Positions 15,719 through 25,560 of a stretch of 54,195 nt of DNA are shown piece by piece (positions within the stretch are counted from its first letter, which is position 1; the number at the start of each line of letters is the position of its first letter). The translations under genes and the position numbers were made by a program. Source of the DNA: Paracoccaceae bacterium. GTDB taxonomy: Bacteria; Pseudomonadota; Alphaproteobacteria; Rhodobacterales; Rhodobacteraceae. The stretch spans positions 1 to 54,195 of the forward strand of contig JAPORQ010000005.1 of assembly GCA_026710155.1 (NCBI GenBank). Reading direction: 5' to 3'. The notes below the pieces were generated by a model. That model ran no database searches. It saw only the letters and a program-made list of their open reading frames with translations, and was not told where the DNA came from.

Positions 15719-18700
15719 ATGCATATCCTTTCCACCACTTCCGGCCAGATAGCAGATGGAAATGAACCCGTTGATCCAGATCATCTACCTGCAGACCTGA
15801 TATTTCTATCGACCGCTGATACCGATCTGGCCATCCTATCGCAAGCAAGCCGAAAATACGCCAGCAATACCGATTTCATGCGCTTGGGACAGCTTGCTTG
15901 GCTTACCCATCCCTATTCGGTCGACCTCTATCTGGATAAAACAGCAACCAAATCGAAACTGGTCATAATCAGGGCCTTGGGTGGGGTATCCTACTGGCAA
16001 TATTGTCTGGAACAATTTGCCATTCGATTGCAAGATGCTGAATGTGCCTTTGTTGTACTTCCTGGTGATGACAAGCCCGATCCGGAATTACTGTCCCTAT
16101 CCAACATTTCCAGGAACCATTGGGAGAACCTGTTTGGCTATCTATTGGAAGGAGGTTTGAACAATGCGGACAACTTCCTCAAATACTGCCGGCACCTTCT
16201 TTACCAGGATCCACTCCCTCCACTGCCCTCACCCGAGTTGAAGAATGGTCTCTATTACCCGGAAACAGGTTATTATGGTCTGGAAGAACTCCGGCAAGCC
16301 TGGAATCCTGAATGGCCGGTTGCGGCCCTAGTCTTTTATCGGGCACTTTATGTTAATGGCAATACCGAACCTGTCGAAAAACTGATAGCGGGTTTACGGA
16401 AAAGGAAGGTGAACGCACTTCCCATATTCGTGTCCTCCCTCAAGGATCAGGTCTCGATTGCCTTTTGCGAGGACCTCTTTCAAAAAGCCAATCCGGATAT
16501 CGTCCTGAACATGACTGGATTTGCCCTTGGCAAGATATCCAAGGGTATGGATTGGGAACCAACCGTACTGGATAAAATCAACAAGCCTGTACTTCAGGTT
16601 GTTCTGGGATCAGCAGATTTAATGTCCTGGCAGGAAAATACCTTTGGATTGCCACCGAAGGATATAGCCATGTTTGTATCTCTCCCTGAAATAGACGGCA
16701 GGATACTATCCCGGGCCATAGCCTTTAAATCCCAATCCAGGGCAAACCACAATACCCAGTATTCAGTCAATCTGCACGAAGTCAAGGATGATCGATTGGA
16801 TTTCGTTGCTGATTTAACCAGAAATTGGATAAGGCTGGGACAAACCAAACCCAAGGACAGGAAACTGGCCCTGATTTTGGCCAACTACCCCAACAGGGAC
16901 GGACGATTGGCCAATGGTGTTGGATTGGATACTCCCGAAACGGCAGCATTGATCCTGGAAGCGTTACATGAAAGCGGATACAATGTATCCAATCAGCCCA
17001 AGAATTCTGCAGAATTGATGGATATCCTATTGAAGGGTAGAACCAATAATCCTGCCAGGGTCAATGTGGATAAACAATCACCCCGGTTATCCACCGAAGA
17101 ATATGAGCTTTACTGGAAGAAACTGCCACAGAGGATCAGACACGAGGTTCTTAATCGGTGGGGTCCGATCAAGAATGATCCCTTTCTGGTCAATTCCGAA
17201 TTTGAATTGCCACTCCACCAGTTCGGCAACATGATATTGGGTATTCAACCGGCAAGGGGATACAATATTGATCCAAAGGATACCTACCATAGCCCCGATC
17301 TCGTTCCTCCCCATAATTATTTTGCCTTTTATTTCTGGATTCGCCGGAAGTTTGAAGCCAATGCAATCGTACATCTTGGAAAACATGGCAACCTTGAGTG
17401 GTTGCCTGGAAAAGCCCTCGCACTCTGTGAAAACTGCTATTCCGAAGCGGTCCTTGGTCCCATGCCCCATTTCTATCCCTTCATCATCAATGATCCCGGT
17501 GAAGGTACGCAGGCCAAGCGAAGATCACAGGCTGTCATAATTGATCATTTGACTCCACCTTTGACACGTGCTGAATCATATGGTGTGTACCGTGATCTGG
17601 AAATACTCGTGGACGAATATTATGAGGCTCTGGGACTTGATACCAAGCGGACAAGGTTGTTGGAACAACAGATTATTGAAACCATGTCCAGAAGTAATCT
17701 TGAGGAAGATATTGGAATTGAGTCACCTGATAATATTGCAAGCAAAATGCAAAAACTGGATGCTTACCTTTGTGAGTTGAAGGAGCGTCAAATCAGGGAT
17801 GGATTGCATGTTTTCGGACAGTCTCCACAAGGTGTTCAGGAACGTGACCTGATGGCTTCCCTATTGAGAGTGCCCCGAAACAGGGGTGAGGATGGCGATT
17901 CATCCTATCTTCGAAGTCTGGCTCGTGATTTTGGTTTTTCAGATGATTTTGATCCCCTGGATTGTGAACTCTCTGCCAATTGGCAAGACTGCAAACCTTC
18001 CCTCCTTGCAGAAGTTAGCAATGATCCCTGGCGAACCAATGGTGATACCATTGAACGGCTTGAACTTTTCTTTCTGAAATTGCTTGAAGGCAAGGAGAGG
18101 GCAGGAAAACATACCGAAAGGGTCATGACCTATGTTGAGGATACGTTGAAACCGTTATTGCGATCCTGTGGTACACTTGAAACGGCAAGTTTGTTGAGTG
18201 GTCTGGAAGGCGGATTTGTTCGTCCTGGACCATCTGGTTCCCCTTCCAGGGGACGGGTCGATATTCTGCCTACAGGAAGAAACTTTTATTCCGTTGACAG
18301 CAGATCAATTCCAACACGAACAGCATGGACACTGGGTTGGCAATCGGCCAGCCTGCTGATCGAGAGATATGTTCAGGACAAGGGGGATTGGCCTAGAACA
18401 ATAGCCCTGACTGCCTGGGGCACCTCAAATATGAGAACCGGGGGTGATGATATTGCCCAGGCCCTTTCCCTGATGGGTGCTGCACCCCAATGGGATGACA
18501 ACAGTGGACGGGTTACCGGTTTTGAAATCATACCCCATACTACCCTTGGACGTCCAAGGGTTGATGTTACTCTTCGGGTATCCGGCTTTTTTCGTGATGC
18601 CTTTCCCTCACAGGTTGATCTTGTTGCATCGGCAGCAAGAGCAGTGATGAACCTTGATGAACCGGAATTTTATAACCCTGCTTCAAAACGATATAGGCAG

Positions 18701-19459
18701 GATAGGGATCAAATTGGCGAAACCAGGGCTGGATTTAGGGTTTTCGGTTCCATGCCCGGTTCCTATGGAGCCGGCTTGCAATCACTCATTGACGAGCAGT
18801 TCTGGAACAACCGTGAGGATTTGGGGCAGGCCTATCTTGAATGGGGAAGTTTCCCTCTTGGCAAGGACACTGATGGTAAAAAGGATTTGGAAGCATTTAC
18901 CCTCAGATTGGGAGAAATCGATACCGTTGTCCAGAATCAAGACAATTATGAACATGATATATTGGACAGTGATGATTATTATCAATTTGAAGGAGGTATT
19001 TCAGCTGCCATTGAAAAGATACGTGGAATCCAGCCCATGATTTATCACAATGACCATTCCCGGCCGGAAAGGCCTGTCATCAGGACCCTTGAGGAGGAGA
19101 TTGGCAGGGTTGTCCGCTCCAGATCGGTTAATCCCAAATGGATCAATGGTGTCAAGCGGCATGGCTACAAGGGAGCTTTTGAGATTGCTGCCACCGTGGA
19201 TTATCTTTTCGCGTTTGCGGCCACAACCGGTGCTGCTAGATCCCATCATTTTGATCTGGCCTATTCCGCCTATCTGGAAGACGATGATACCAGAAAGTTC
19301 ATTCAGGACAACAACCCTGATGCTTTGAGGGAAATTGTCAATCGGTTTCTTGAAGCGATGGACAGAAACCTCTGGAAACCGAAATTGAATTCCACAAGGA
19401 ATTTACTGTTGGAAATTTTAAGCCTGTACTCAGCTGAGGAGAAAACCGATGAACACTGA
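15719..19459 (+). CDS. cobN: Cobaltochelatase large subunit CobN
   Basis: A 1246-residue homologue of the large subunit of the ATP-dependent cobaltochelatase, which inserts Co2+ into hydrogenobyrinic acid a,c-diamide together with the AAA+ subunits CobS and CobT. It is related to the magnesium chelatase H subunit. The CobN/BchH region is seen in AIVHLGKHGNLEWLPGKA, LAVVLGPMPHFYPFII-like sequence near residue 580 and ALTAWGTSNMRTGGDDI near residue 900. The length is normal for CobN. No cobS or cobT is in the window, so its partners must lie elsewhere. Its 3' end overlaps cobO by 11 bases. Confidence 0.93.
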   Translation: MHILSTTSGQIADGNEPVDPDHLPADLIFLSTADTDLAILSQASRKYASNTDFMRLGQLAWLTHPYSVDLYLDKTATKSKLVIIRALGGVSYWQYCLEQFAIRLQDAECAFVVLPGDDKPDPELLSLSNISRNHWENLFGYLLEGGLNNADNFLKYCRHLLYQDPLPPLPSPELKNGLYYPETGYYGLEELRQAWNPEWPVAALVFYRALYVNGNTEPVEKLIAGLRKRKVNALPIFVSSLKDQVSIAFCEDLFQKANPDIVLNMTGFALGKISKGMDWEPTVLDKINKPVLQVVLGSADLMSWQENTFGLPPKDIAMFVSLPEIDGRILSRAIAFKSQSRANHNTQYSVNLHEVKDDRLDFVADLTRNWIRLGQTKPKDRKLALILANYPNRDGRLANGVGLDTPETAALILEALHESGYNVSNQPKNSAELMDILLKGRTNNPARVNVDKQSPRLSTEEYELYWKKLPQRIRHEVLNRWGPIKNDPFLVNSEFELPLHQFGNMILGIQPARGYNIDPKDTYHSPDLVPPHNYFAFYFWIRRKFEANAIVHLGKHGNLEWLPGKALALCENCYSEAVLGPMPHFYPFIINDPGEGTQAKRRSQAVIIDHLTPPLTRAESYGVYRDLEILVDEYYEALGLDTKRTRLLEQQIIETMSRSNLEEDIGIESPDNIASKMQKLDAYLCELKERQIRDGLHVFGQSPQGVQERDLMASLLRVPRNRGEDGDSSYLRSLARDFGFSDDFDPLDCELSANWQDCKPSLLAEVSNDPWRTNGDTIERLELFFLKLLEGKERAGKHTERVMTYVEDTLKPLLRSCGTLETASLLSGLEGGFVRPGPSGSPSRGRVDILPTGRNFYSVDSRSIPTRTAWTLGWQSASLLIERYVQDKGDWPRTIALTAWGTSNMRTGGDDIAQALSLMGAAPQWDDNSGRVTGFEIIPHTTLGRPRVDVTLRVSGFFRDAFPSQVDLVASAARAVMNLDEPEFYNPASKRYRQDRDQIGETRAGFRVFGSMPGSYGAGLQSLIDEQFWNNREDLGQAYLEWGSFPLGKDTDGKKDLEAFTLRLGEIDTVVQNQDNYEHDILDSDDYYQFEGGISAAIEKIRGIQPMIYHNDHSRPERPVIRTLEEEIGRVVRSRSVNPKWINGVKRHGYKGAFEIAATVDYLFAFAATTGAARSHHFDLAYSAYLEDDDTRKFIQDNNPDALREIVNRFLEAMDRNLWKPKLNSTRNLLLEILSLYSAEEKTDEH

Positions 19460-20060
19460 TAACTTTGAAAGACACAAGGTAAAGATGGCCAAGAAGAAGG
19501 TTGCACGGGATAAAATCATGGCAACCAAGACCGAATCAAAGGGATTGGTCATTGTGCATACCGGCAAGGGAAAGGGGAAATCCTCTGCAGCTTTTGGCAT
19601 GATTTTCAGATGCATTGCCCATGAGATACCTAGTGCCGTGGTGCAATTCATCAAGGGTGGCATGTCAACTGGTGAAAGGGACCTGATTCAGGAACATTTT
19701 TCAGACCGATGCAAGTTTTTCACCATGGGTGAAGGCTTCACATGGGAAACCCAGGACAAGGAGCGTGATATTCTGATGACCAGAAGGGCCTGGGACCTTT
19801 CGAAACAATTGATTGCCAACTCGGAAATCAAGATGGTTCTCTTGGATGAGATCAATATTTCATTACGATATGGTTACCTACCTGTTGAAGAAGTGGTTGA
19901 ATTCCTGACAAAACATAAACCGGAAGATACCCATGTGATCCTAACGGGCAGAAATGCCAGTGAGCAACTTATTGAAATAGCTGATCTGGCTACGGAAATG
20001 GAAATGATCAAGCATCCATTCAGATCAGGTGTCAAGGCCCAAAAGGGTATAGAATTCTAA
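19449..20060 (+). CDS. cobO: Cob(I)yrinic acid a,c-diamide adenosyltransferase
   Basis: Transfers the 5'-deoxyadenosyl group from ATP to reduced cobalt. The P-loop GKGKGKSSAAFGMIFR is near residue 38. The BtuR/CobA(Salmonella)-type segments VVQFIKGG and VLLDEINISLRYGYL are visible. The 203-residue length is normal. The start ATG is inside the cobN 3' end, so the two are translationally linked. Twenty-five bases separate it from cobQ. Confidence 0.94.
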   Translation: MNTDNFERHKVKMAKKKVARDKIMATKTESKGLVIVHTGKGKGKSSAAFGMIFRCIAHEIPSAVVQFIKGGMSTGERDLIQEHFSDRCKFFTMGEGFTWETQDKERDILMTRRAWDLSKQLIANSEIKMVLLDEINISLRYGYLPVEEVVEFLTKHKPEDTHVILTGRNASEQLIEIADLATEMEMIKHPFRSGVKAQKGIEF

Positions 20061-20085
20061 ACCCTTATGATATAGACCGTTAACA

Positions 20086-21552
20086 ATGTCTCCACTTACC
20101 ATCATGATCCAGGGTGCAGGATCAAATGTGGGAAAGTCCCTGCTGGTGGCCAGTATTTGTCGAGCCTATACAAACAGGGGGTACAAGGTGGCGCCCTTCA
20201 AGCCCCAGAACATGTCGAACAACTCTTCCGTGACCAAGGAGGGCCTGGAAATAGGAAGGGCCCAATCCCTTCAGGCCATGGCCTGCAAGGTTGAACCTTC
20301 AATTCACATGAATCCGGTACTGCTCAAGCCGGAGTCCAATCGAAGGTCCCAAATCATTGTCCAGGGCAAAGCTCATGCAATCTGTGATTCCATGGATTAT
20401 TTCAAACTGAAACCGTGCCTGATGACCCCAGTCATGGAAAGTTTCAGATTGCTGGGCCAGTCTTGTGACATGATCATTGTCGAAGGAGCTGGCAGTCCCG
20501 CTGAAATCAACCTCAGGAAGGACGATATAGCCAATATGGGGTTTGCACGGCATTCCAATACGCCCGTAATTCTGATAGGAGACATTGATCGGGGAGGTGT
20601 CATAGCCCAAATGGTCGGTACCAGGCAAGTCCTCTCTACAGAGGACAGGGAAATGATCAGGGGGTTTGTCATCAATAAATTCAGGGGAACAACCGCATTG
20701 TTTGAGGAGGGATATAGATATATTGAAGAACAAACGAAATGGGTTGGGCTGGGAATACTTCCATGGCTTGAAGCTGCCGGCAATCTACCATCCGAGGATT
20801 CGCTCTCGTTGACCTCTTCAGAATCAGACAAGCAAGGCAAACTGAAGGTTTGCTATCTGGCCCTGGACAAGATAGCCAATTTTGATGACCTCGATCCCCT
20901 TGATAACCATCCGGAAATAATTGTCAGGCCCGTCCAGCCCGGTAATCCACTGCCTGTAGATGCCGATCTGGTCATTATACCGGGAAGCAAGTCAACCAGA
21001 AATGACATGGCTTTCATCAGAAAGCAGGGATGGAATCATGATCTCATTGCATATTATCGACGTGGGGGCAGAATTCTGGGCTTGTGTGGAGGCTATCAGA
21101 TACTTGGCAAGCAAATCAATGATCCCGGCGGTATTGAGGGGGAACCCGGTTCGCAGCCTGGTTTGGGTTTATTGGACGTGGAAACGAATATGGCTGATGA
21201 AAAGCAAGTCGGGGTTACCCAAGCCAGGTGGAGGAATCATGCTTTCACTGCCTATGAAATTCACAAGGGGAAAACTTCCGGGCATGATTGCAGCCGATAC
21301 TTTGCCCAGACCGAATGGGAGGGAAACTGGATTGATGAAGGTGCAACCTCACCTGATGGCAGGATTCAGGGAACCTATCTGCATGGGTTGTTCACAAATG
21401 ACGGTTTTCGTTCCAAATACCTGGCTTCAATCAGGCAAGGTCTGGCTGATTACAATTATGGGGAACTGGTTGAAAAGACGCTGGATGACATGGCCCATCA
21501 GGTCGAGACACATCTTGACCTCGACCGCATGTTGGAATTGATGAAATCCTGA
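20086..21552 (+). CDS. cobQ: Cobyric acid synthase
   Basis: Amidates four side chains (b, d, e, g) of adenosylcobyrinic acid a,c-diamide using glutamine and ATP. The N-terminal P-loop-like segment is QGAGSNVGKSLLVASI, followed by PFKPQNMSNNS. The amidotransferase domain has the nucleophile context GLCGGYQILG near residue 337 and GTYLHGLF near residue 433 with the catalytic histidine. The 488-residue length fits. It ends the plus-strand block and converges on hemA with five bases between stops. Confidence 0.95.
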   Translation: MSPLTIMIQGAGSNVGKSLLVASICRAYTNRGYKVAPFKPQNMSNNSSVTKEGLEIGRAQSLQAMACKVEPSIHMNPVLLKPESNRRSQIIVQGKAHAICDSMDYFKLKPCLMTPVMESFRLLGQSCDMIIVEGAGSPAEINLRKDDIANMGFARHSNTPVILIGDIDRGGVIAQMVGTRQVLSTEDREMIRGFVINKFRGTTALFEEGYRYIEEQTKWVGLGILPWLEAAGNLPSEDSLSLTSSESDKQGKLKVCYLALDKIANFDDLDPLDNHPEIIVRPVQPGNPLPVDADLVIIPGSKSTRNDMAFIRKQGWNHDLIAYYRRGGRILGLCGGYQILGKQINDPGGIEGEPGSQPGLGLLDVETNMADEKQVGVTQARWRNHAFTAYEIHKGKTSGHDCSRYFAQTEWEGNWIDEGATSPDGRIQGTYLHGLFTNDGFRSKYLASIRQGLADYNYGELVEKTLDDMAHQVETHLDLDRMLELMKS

Positions 21553-21557
21553 TTGCT

Positions 21558-22778
21558 TCAGGCAACCGCCCGATACAATGCGCATCGGGACCACAACGCG
21601 GAAAGGGCATTGGCCAAATAACCCACATCCTTTTCACAATGCAGGGCCGAGGGTGTAATTCGCAATCTTTCAGTTCCCTTGGGCACGGTTGGGTAATTTA
21701 TCGGTTGAACATAAATGCCGAAATCTTCCAACAGCAGGTTGGCTAGCATCTTGCACTTGGCCGGATCCTTGGTCATTACCGGTACGATATGACCCTGATT
21801 ATCAATATGTGGAACACCATGATCATCAAGCCTTGAACGAAGCAGATGAACCATGTTTTTCTGACGGTTTCTCTCAATCTGGCTTACCTTCAAATGCCTG
21901 ACTGAAGCGAGTGCACCGGCCAAAATTGCCGGTGGAAGAGCCGTTGTGAAAATAAACCCGCTGGCAAAGGATCTGATGAAATCAACACTCTCCCTAGAAC
22001 CTGCAATGTATCCACCGATCAAACCATAGGCCTTACCGAGTGTTCCCTGAATGATGGACACCTGATCCATCACTCCATCCTGCTCGGCAATTCCACCACC
22101 ACGATGACCGTAAATACCAACGGCATGAACCTCGTCAAGATAGGTCAATGCGCCATGTTTATTGGCCACTTCACAGATTTCACCAACCGGTGCTATGTCA
22201 CCATCCATGGAATGGATGGATTCAAATGCGACAATTTTCATGGTTGATGAATCATAGGCGGAAAGTTTCCTTTCCAGATCTTCAACATTGTTTCTCTGCC
22301 AGATTTCTTTTCTGACCCTGGAATGTCTTATGCCTTCGATCATGGAAGCATGGTTTTTTTCGTCGGAAAAGATGACTGCATTGGGGAGGCGGGATCCAAG
22401 GGTGGAAAGGGATGCCCAATTGGCAACATATCCTGAGGTAAACAGGAGGGCTGCCTCCTTGTTGTGCAGGTCTGCCAATTCCTGCTCGAGCAATTCATGA
22501 TAATGGGTTGTACCAGATATATTTCTCGTTCCCCCTGCCCCGGCACCACTCTGCCAGGCGGCATCGCTCATGGCCTGGATGACTTTCGTATTTTGTCCCA
22601 TGCCCAAATAATCATTCGAGCACCAGACTGACACATCCCTTATGCCATCAGGCGCATAGTTCCTGGCCCGGGGGAATTCACCCCTATATCTTTCAATCTC
22701 GGCAAAAACACGGTAATTTCCCTCCTCCTTGAGGGCGTCAAGCTGCTTTTGGAATTGCAAGTTAAATGAATGATCCAA
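21558..22778 (-). CDS. hemA: 5-aminolevulinate synthase (C4 pathway)
   Basis: Condenses glycine with succinyl-CoA, using pyridoxal phosphate, to make 5-aminolevulinate for all tetrapyrroles. The 406 residues show [22 protein letters not shown], the aspartate-containing [12 protein letters not shown] and the PLP lysine in [14 protein letters not shown]. The C4 enzyme is characteristic of Alphaproteobacteria. The start appears to be a TTG at 22778, eight bases after AGGGG. No ATG is available in frame upstream before a stop. Its place beside the corrinoid cluster links precursor supply to B12 synthesis. Confidence 0.94.
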   Translation of the reverse strand: MDHSFNLQFQKQLDALKEEGNYRVFAEIERYRGEFPRARNYAPDGIRDVSVWCSNDYLGMGQNTKVIQAMSDAAWQSGAGAGGTRNISGTTHYHELLEQELADLHNKEAALLFTSGYVANWASLSTLGSRLPNAVIFSDEKNHASMIEGIRHSRVRKEIWQRNNVEDLERKLSAYDSSTMKIVAFESIHSMDGDIAPVGEICEVANKHGALTYLDEVHAVGIYGHRGGGIAEQDGVMDQVSIIQGTLGKAYGLIGGYIAGSRESVDFIRSFASGFIFTTALPPAILAGALASVRHLKVSQIERNRQKNMVHLLRSRLDDHGVPHIDNQGHIVPVMTKDPAKCKMLANLLLEDFGIYVQPINYPTVPKGTERLRITPSALHCEKDVGYLANALSALWSRCALYRAVA

Positions 22779-23002
22779 AATTGTTTCCCCTAGCCTCTTT
22801 TCACAAGCTCGAAATGATATCGCATGTTAAATCCATTTATACCGATTTGCTGTAATTTTAAGAGTTTGTTCCCTAAGTCTGGAAAGTTGAAAGCGCCCTG
22901 TTTAAGGTTATGGTACGATCCTCGATTTTATCCCCGAATACGGAGGAAAACCATGAACTGCAACAAGGCCACCCGGAAGAGATATAGGGAACAAACAATT
23001 AC

Positions 23003-24524
23003 ATGCAATACAACCTGACTGAAAGTGAATGGGAGTTGATTGAGCCATTGCTGCCGGAGCAGGGGCGTATGGGAAGATCCGGCAAGACCGATTTGAGGAG
23101 GATATGCCATGCAATACCTTCTGTCAATAACAAAATAGGATGCTTACATGTCTATCTAGTATCCCACCATTATTGATTTGATGGGTATAGCGGCTTCTGC
23201 AATCATCGTTTCCCGGTCGGGCATGCGCCGCTACCGTGGGGACGGGGCATTCATCCCGGTCTATGCCATGTTCAGCCAGCTGCCGTGCCCCGGGGTGTGA
23301 TGAACCTTGAATCTCCTGGACAATTCGGCCGCCTACCCGGGTTCGAGGGCCTCGTACAGGACAGTCTTCCGGTCGGGAAAGTGGATATCAGCCAGATCCT
23401 GCAACACCTTGGCGGAGTCCCTTCCGGTCCGGCGGTTTGTGGCCTTGACATGTCGCCATCCTTCGAGGGGAACATGAACAGGTTGGCCGTGCCTTGCTGG
23501 AAGCGGTATCCGGGTCTCCTGCTTCGAGGTCCCGATGGCGGAACCCAGGCACAGACGAAATCGGCATTCTTCCCGGGAGGAATGACCCGGCACTTCCCGC
23601 GCCAAGGCTTCAGGCCGTTTCCTTCAATGCCTGCCGCACCTTTACCGCCGACATGCCGTCAACGATGCAACGCACATGCCGACGCCCTTCCGGTGTCAGC
23701 CTGACCCGGTGAATCTTCCTGCCTGTTCCATGACTGCCTCCCTTCAACCGGAACGGGTGCAACCACCAGGACCGGCTGGGCCGTTGTTGGAACCGGAAAC
23801 ATTGATGATCTGCTCCTGATGTTGTGGCGGGTATGGGCAACGGGGAGGAATTTGCAAATGGCCGGGGTCAATGGGGCATGACCATCATTTCAATATTGGT
23901 GGGATACTAGTAAGGTGAGTACCCAAAATAAAAGTTCACAAAAAAATGTTTAAAAGCGCGCCATTTTTCACTGTCTGGAGCCATTTCCATGCCTAGTCAA
24001 AGTCCGGTGTGCTGACCTGCAAGTTGCAGCGTTTGCAGGAGGTTGCCTGCCAACTTGATGGCCGTTCACCAAGTCTCAGTGCTGGCATTATTGACAGCCA
24101 GAGTGTCAAGACTGACGTTGAAGGTTACCCAGTGGGGATTGTGGTCCATCCTGCCTCGGTCCAGAACCGGGATGGTCCTCCCGGGGTTGTTGAAGGGGCT
24201 CTTGCCAAGGCTCCGGAGATCACCAGGATCTGGGCTGACAGCGGGGATATGCCGCCCCCAGATTGGAAAAGGCCCTGAAGGAGCTGGATATCAGTGCGGA
24301 TCTTGAAATTGTCCGGAAAGCAAGGGTTTCGAAGCCCTTCCCCAACGTTGGGTTGTGGAACGAACCTTTGTCTGGATGGGAAGATGCCGTCCCCTGTCCA
24401 GGGATTATCAGAGAACCTTGGCAAGTGCACAAGTGGGGGGGGGACGCTGGCAACTTGCCGGTTCCTGATGCACCGGATTGCCCGTTTGATAGAGGAAACA
24501 GGAATGGAATCAGTACAATCGTGA
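23003..24524 (+). pseudogene. IS5-family transposase remnant, interrupted
   Basis: The ATG at 23003 opens MQYNLTESEWELIEPLLPEQ, the typical IS5 (IS427-group) N-terminus, and reads to RRICHAI before losing homology. After the nested IS630 element the same gene resumes with ARLE-type remnants, SAGIIDSQSVKT (about 24080) and VVHPASVQNRDG. In a shifted frame it gives RWVVERTFVWMGRCRPLSRDY and ends MHRIARLIEETGMESVQS at the TGA at 24522. Several internal deletions and frameshifts make it dead. The region is richer in G+C than the flanking hemA and gluconolactonase genes. Terminal inverted repeats of the IS5 element were not found. Confidence 0.75.
23159..23907 (-). mobile_element. Degenerate IS630-family element inserted at CTAG
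   Basis: The ends are near-perfect inverted repeats: the left begins GTATCCCACCATTATTG, the right reads GTATCCCACCAATATTG on the other strand (about 26 of 29 positions agree with CT-A at the edge). Each end is flanked by TA (23157-23158 and 23908-23909) inside a reconstructed CTAG target, which is the IS630 signature. On the minus strand, frames give KIHRVRLTPEGRRH near the N-terminus and KVLQDLADIHFPDRKTV from the DDE region, separated by frameshifts. At 749 bp it is well short of the usual 1.1 kb or so, so it has lost internal sequence. Confidence 0.8.
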
Positions 24525-24558
24525 CTTATGATTCAGGCCCTAAGGCTATCTCGTAATA

Positions 24559-25479
24559 TCAAGGTGCCTGAATACCTTCACGATTCAGTGCAATTGAGTA
24601 AATGGAATTTGTGGCGGTAATGTAAAGGGTCTGTTTGGCCCTTCCACCAAAACAGACATTGGAAACCACCTCGGGAATGTAGATCTTTCCAAGCAATCTG
24701 AAATCGGGTGATATACAATGAACACCATCACCTGCCGAAGTCCAGATATTGCCATCGGTATCCAGTCTGAATCCATCGGGAACCCCCGAGTCAATTTCAA
24801 GGTACTCGAAACTTTTTGATATCTTTTTATTGGCAAACACCTTGAACCTGTAAAGTCCCGTTTTGGCATGCGGATCATGCCGCAAACCCGTTTCGGAAAC
24901 ATAAAGGCAATCTTCGTCGGGGCTGAAGGCCAGCCCGTTGGGGCAATCCAGAACAGTGGACACACATTTCAAGGAACCGGTTGATGGATCAAAACAATAT
25001 ATTGCTCCAGGCAATTCAGGTTCAGCCTTGTGGCCTTCATAATTGGTAATTATGCCATAGTAGGGATCGGTAAACCAGATGGTACCGTCAGATTTGACGA
25101 CTACATCATTGGGTGAATTGAGTTTCTTGCCGTTGAACAGCTGGGCAATTACATCTACCCTGCCGTCATGTTCCATGCGGGTTACACTTCTGGAGCCGTG
25201 CTCGCAGGATATCAACCGTCCCTGCAGGTCTCGATAATGACCATTGGCGAAGTTTGAAGGGGCGAGGTATGTGGACAAACCTATTTCCTCATTCCACCTG
25301 TATACCTTGTTGTTGGGAATATCCGAAAACAAAAGGAAGCCCGAATCACCCATCCACACAGGTCCCTCGGCCCAATCAAAGCCGGTCGCCAGTTTTTTCA
25401 GTTTCACATTGGAAAGCAGGTAGGTTCTGAATCTTTCATCCAGTATTTCATACTCGGGATCAATGCGTTCCAACATCAT
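24559..25479 (-). CDS. SMP-30/gluconolactonase family protein
   Basis: A 306-residue six-bladed propeller enzyme of the family that hydrolyses sugar lactones with a divalent metal. Family landmarks are GFDWAEGPVW near residue 38 (metal-binding glutamate), NSPNDVVVKSDGTIWFTDPYYG near residue 121 (metal-binding asparagine) and CPNGLAFSPDE near residue 198 (asparagine and aspartate). There is no signal peptide, so it should be cytoplasmic. It abuts the IS5 remnant at its 3' end and is separated from the histidine kinase gene by 81 bases. The true substrate is not evident. Confidence 0.87.
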   Translation of the reverse strand: MMLERIDPEYEILDERFRTYLLSNVKLKKLATGFDWAEGPVWMGDSGFLLFSDIPNNKVYRWNEEIGLSTYLAPSNFANGHYRDLQGRLISCEHGSRSVTRMEHDGRVDVIAQLFNGKKLNSPNDVVVKSDGTIWFTDPYYGIITNYEGHKAEPELPGAIYCFDPSTGSLKCVSTVLDCPNGLAFSPDEDCLYVSETGLRHDPHAKTGLYRFKVFANKKISKSFEYLEIDSGVPDGFRLDTDGNIWTSAGDGVHCISPDFRLLGKIYIPEVVSNVCFGGRAKQTLYITATNSIYSIALNREGIQAP

Positions 25480-25560
25480 GAATTGACATTATTACCTGAT
25501 TGTGGAAACCGTGTTCCTGATTCTGAATTGTTTTCAAGCATGGATTAAATTGGCCAAAGT

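Noticed and set aside
23285-23704. Plus-strand frames of over 100 codons in the IS630 element
   Set aside because: They are mirror frames of the broken minus-strand transposase, in G+C-rich DNA.
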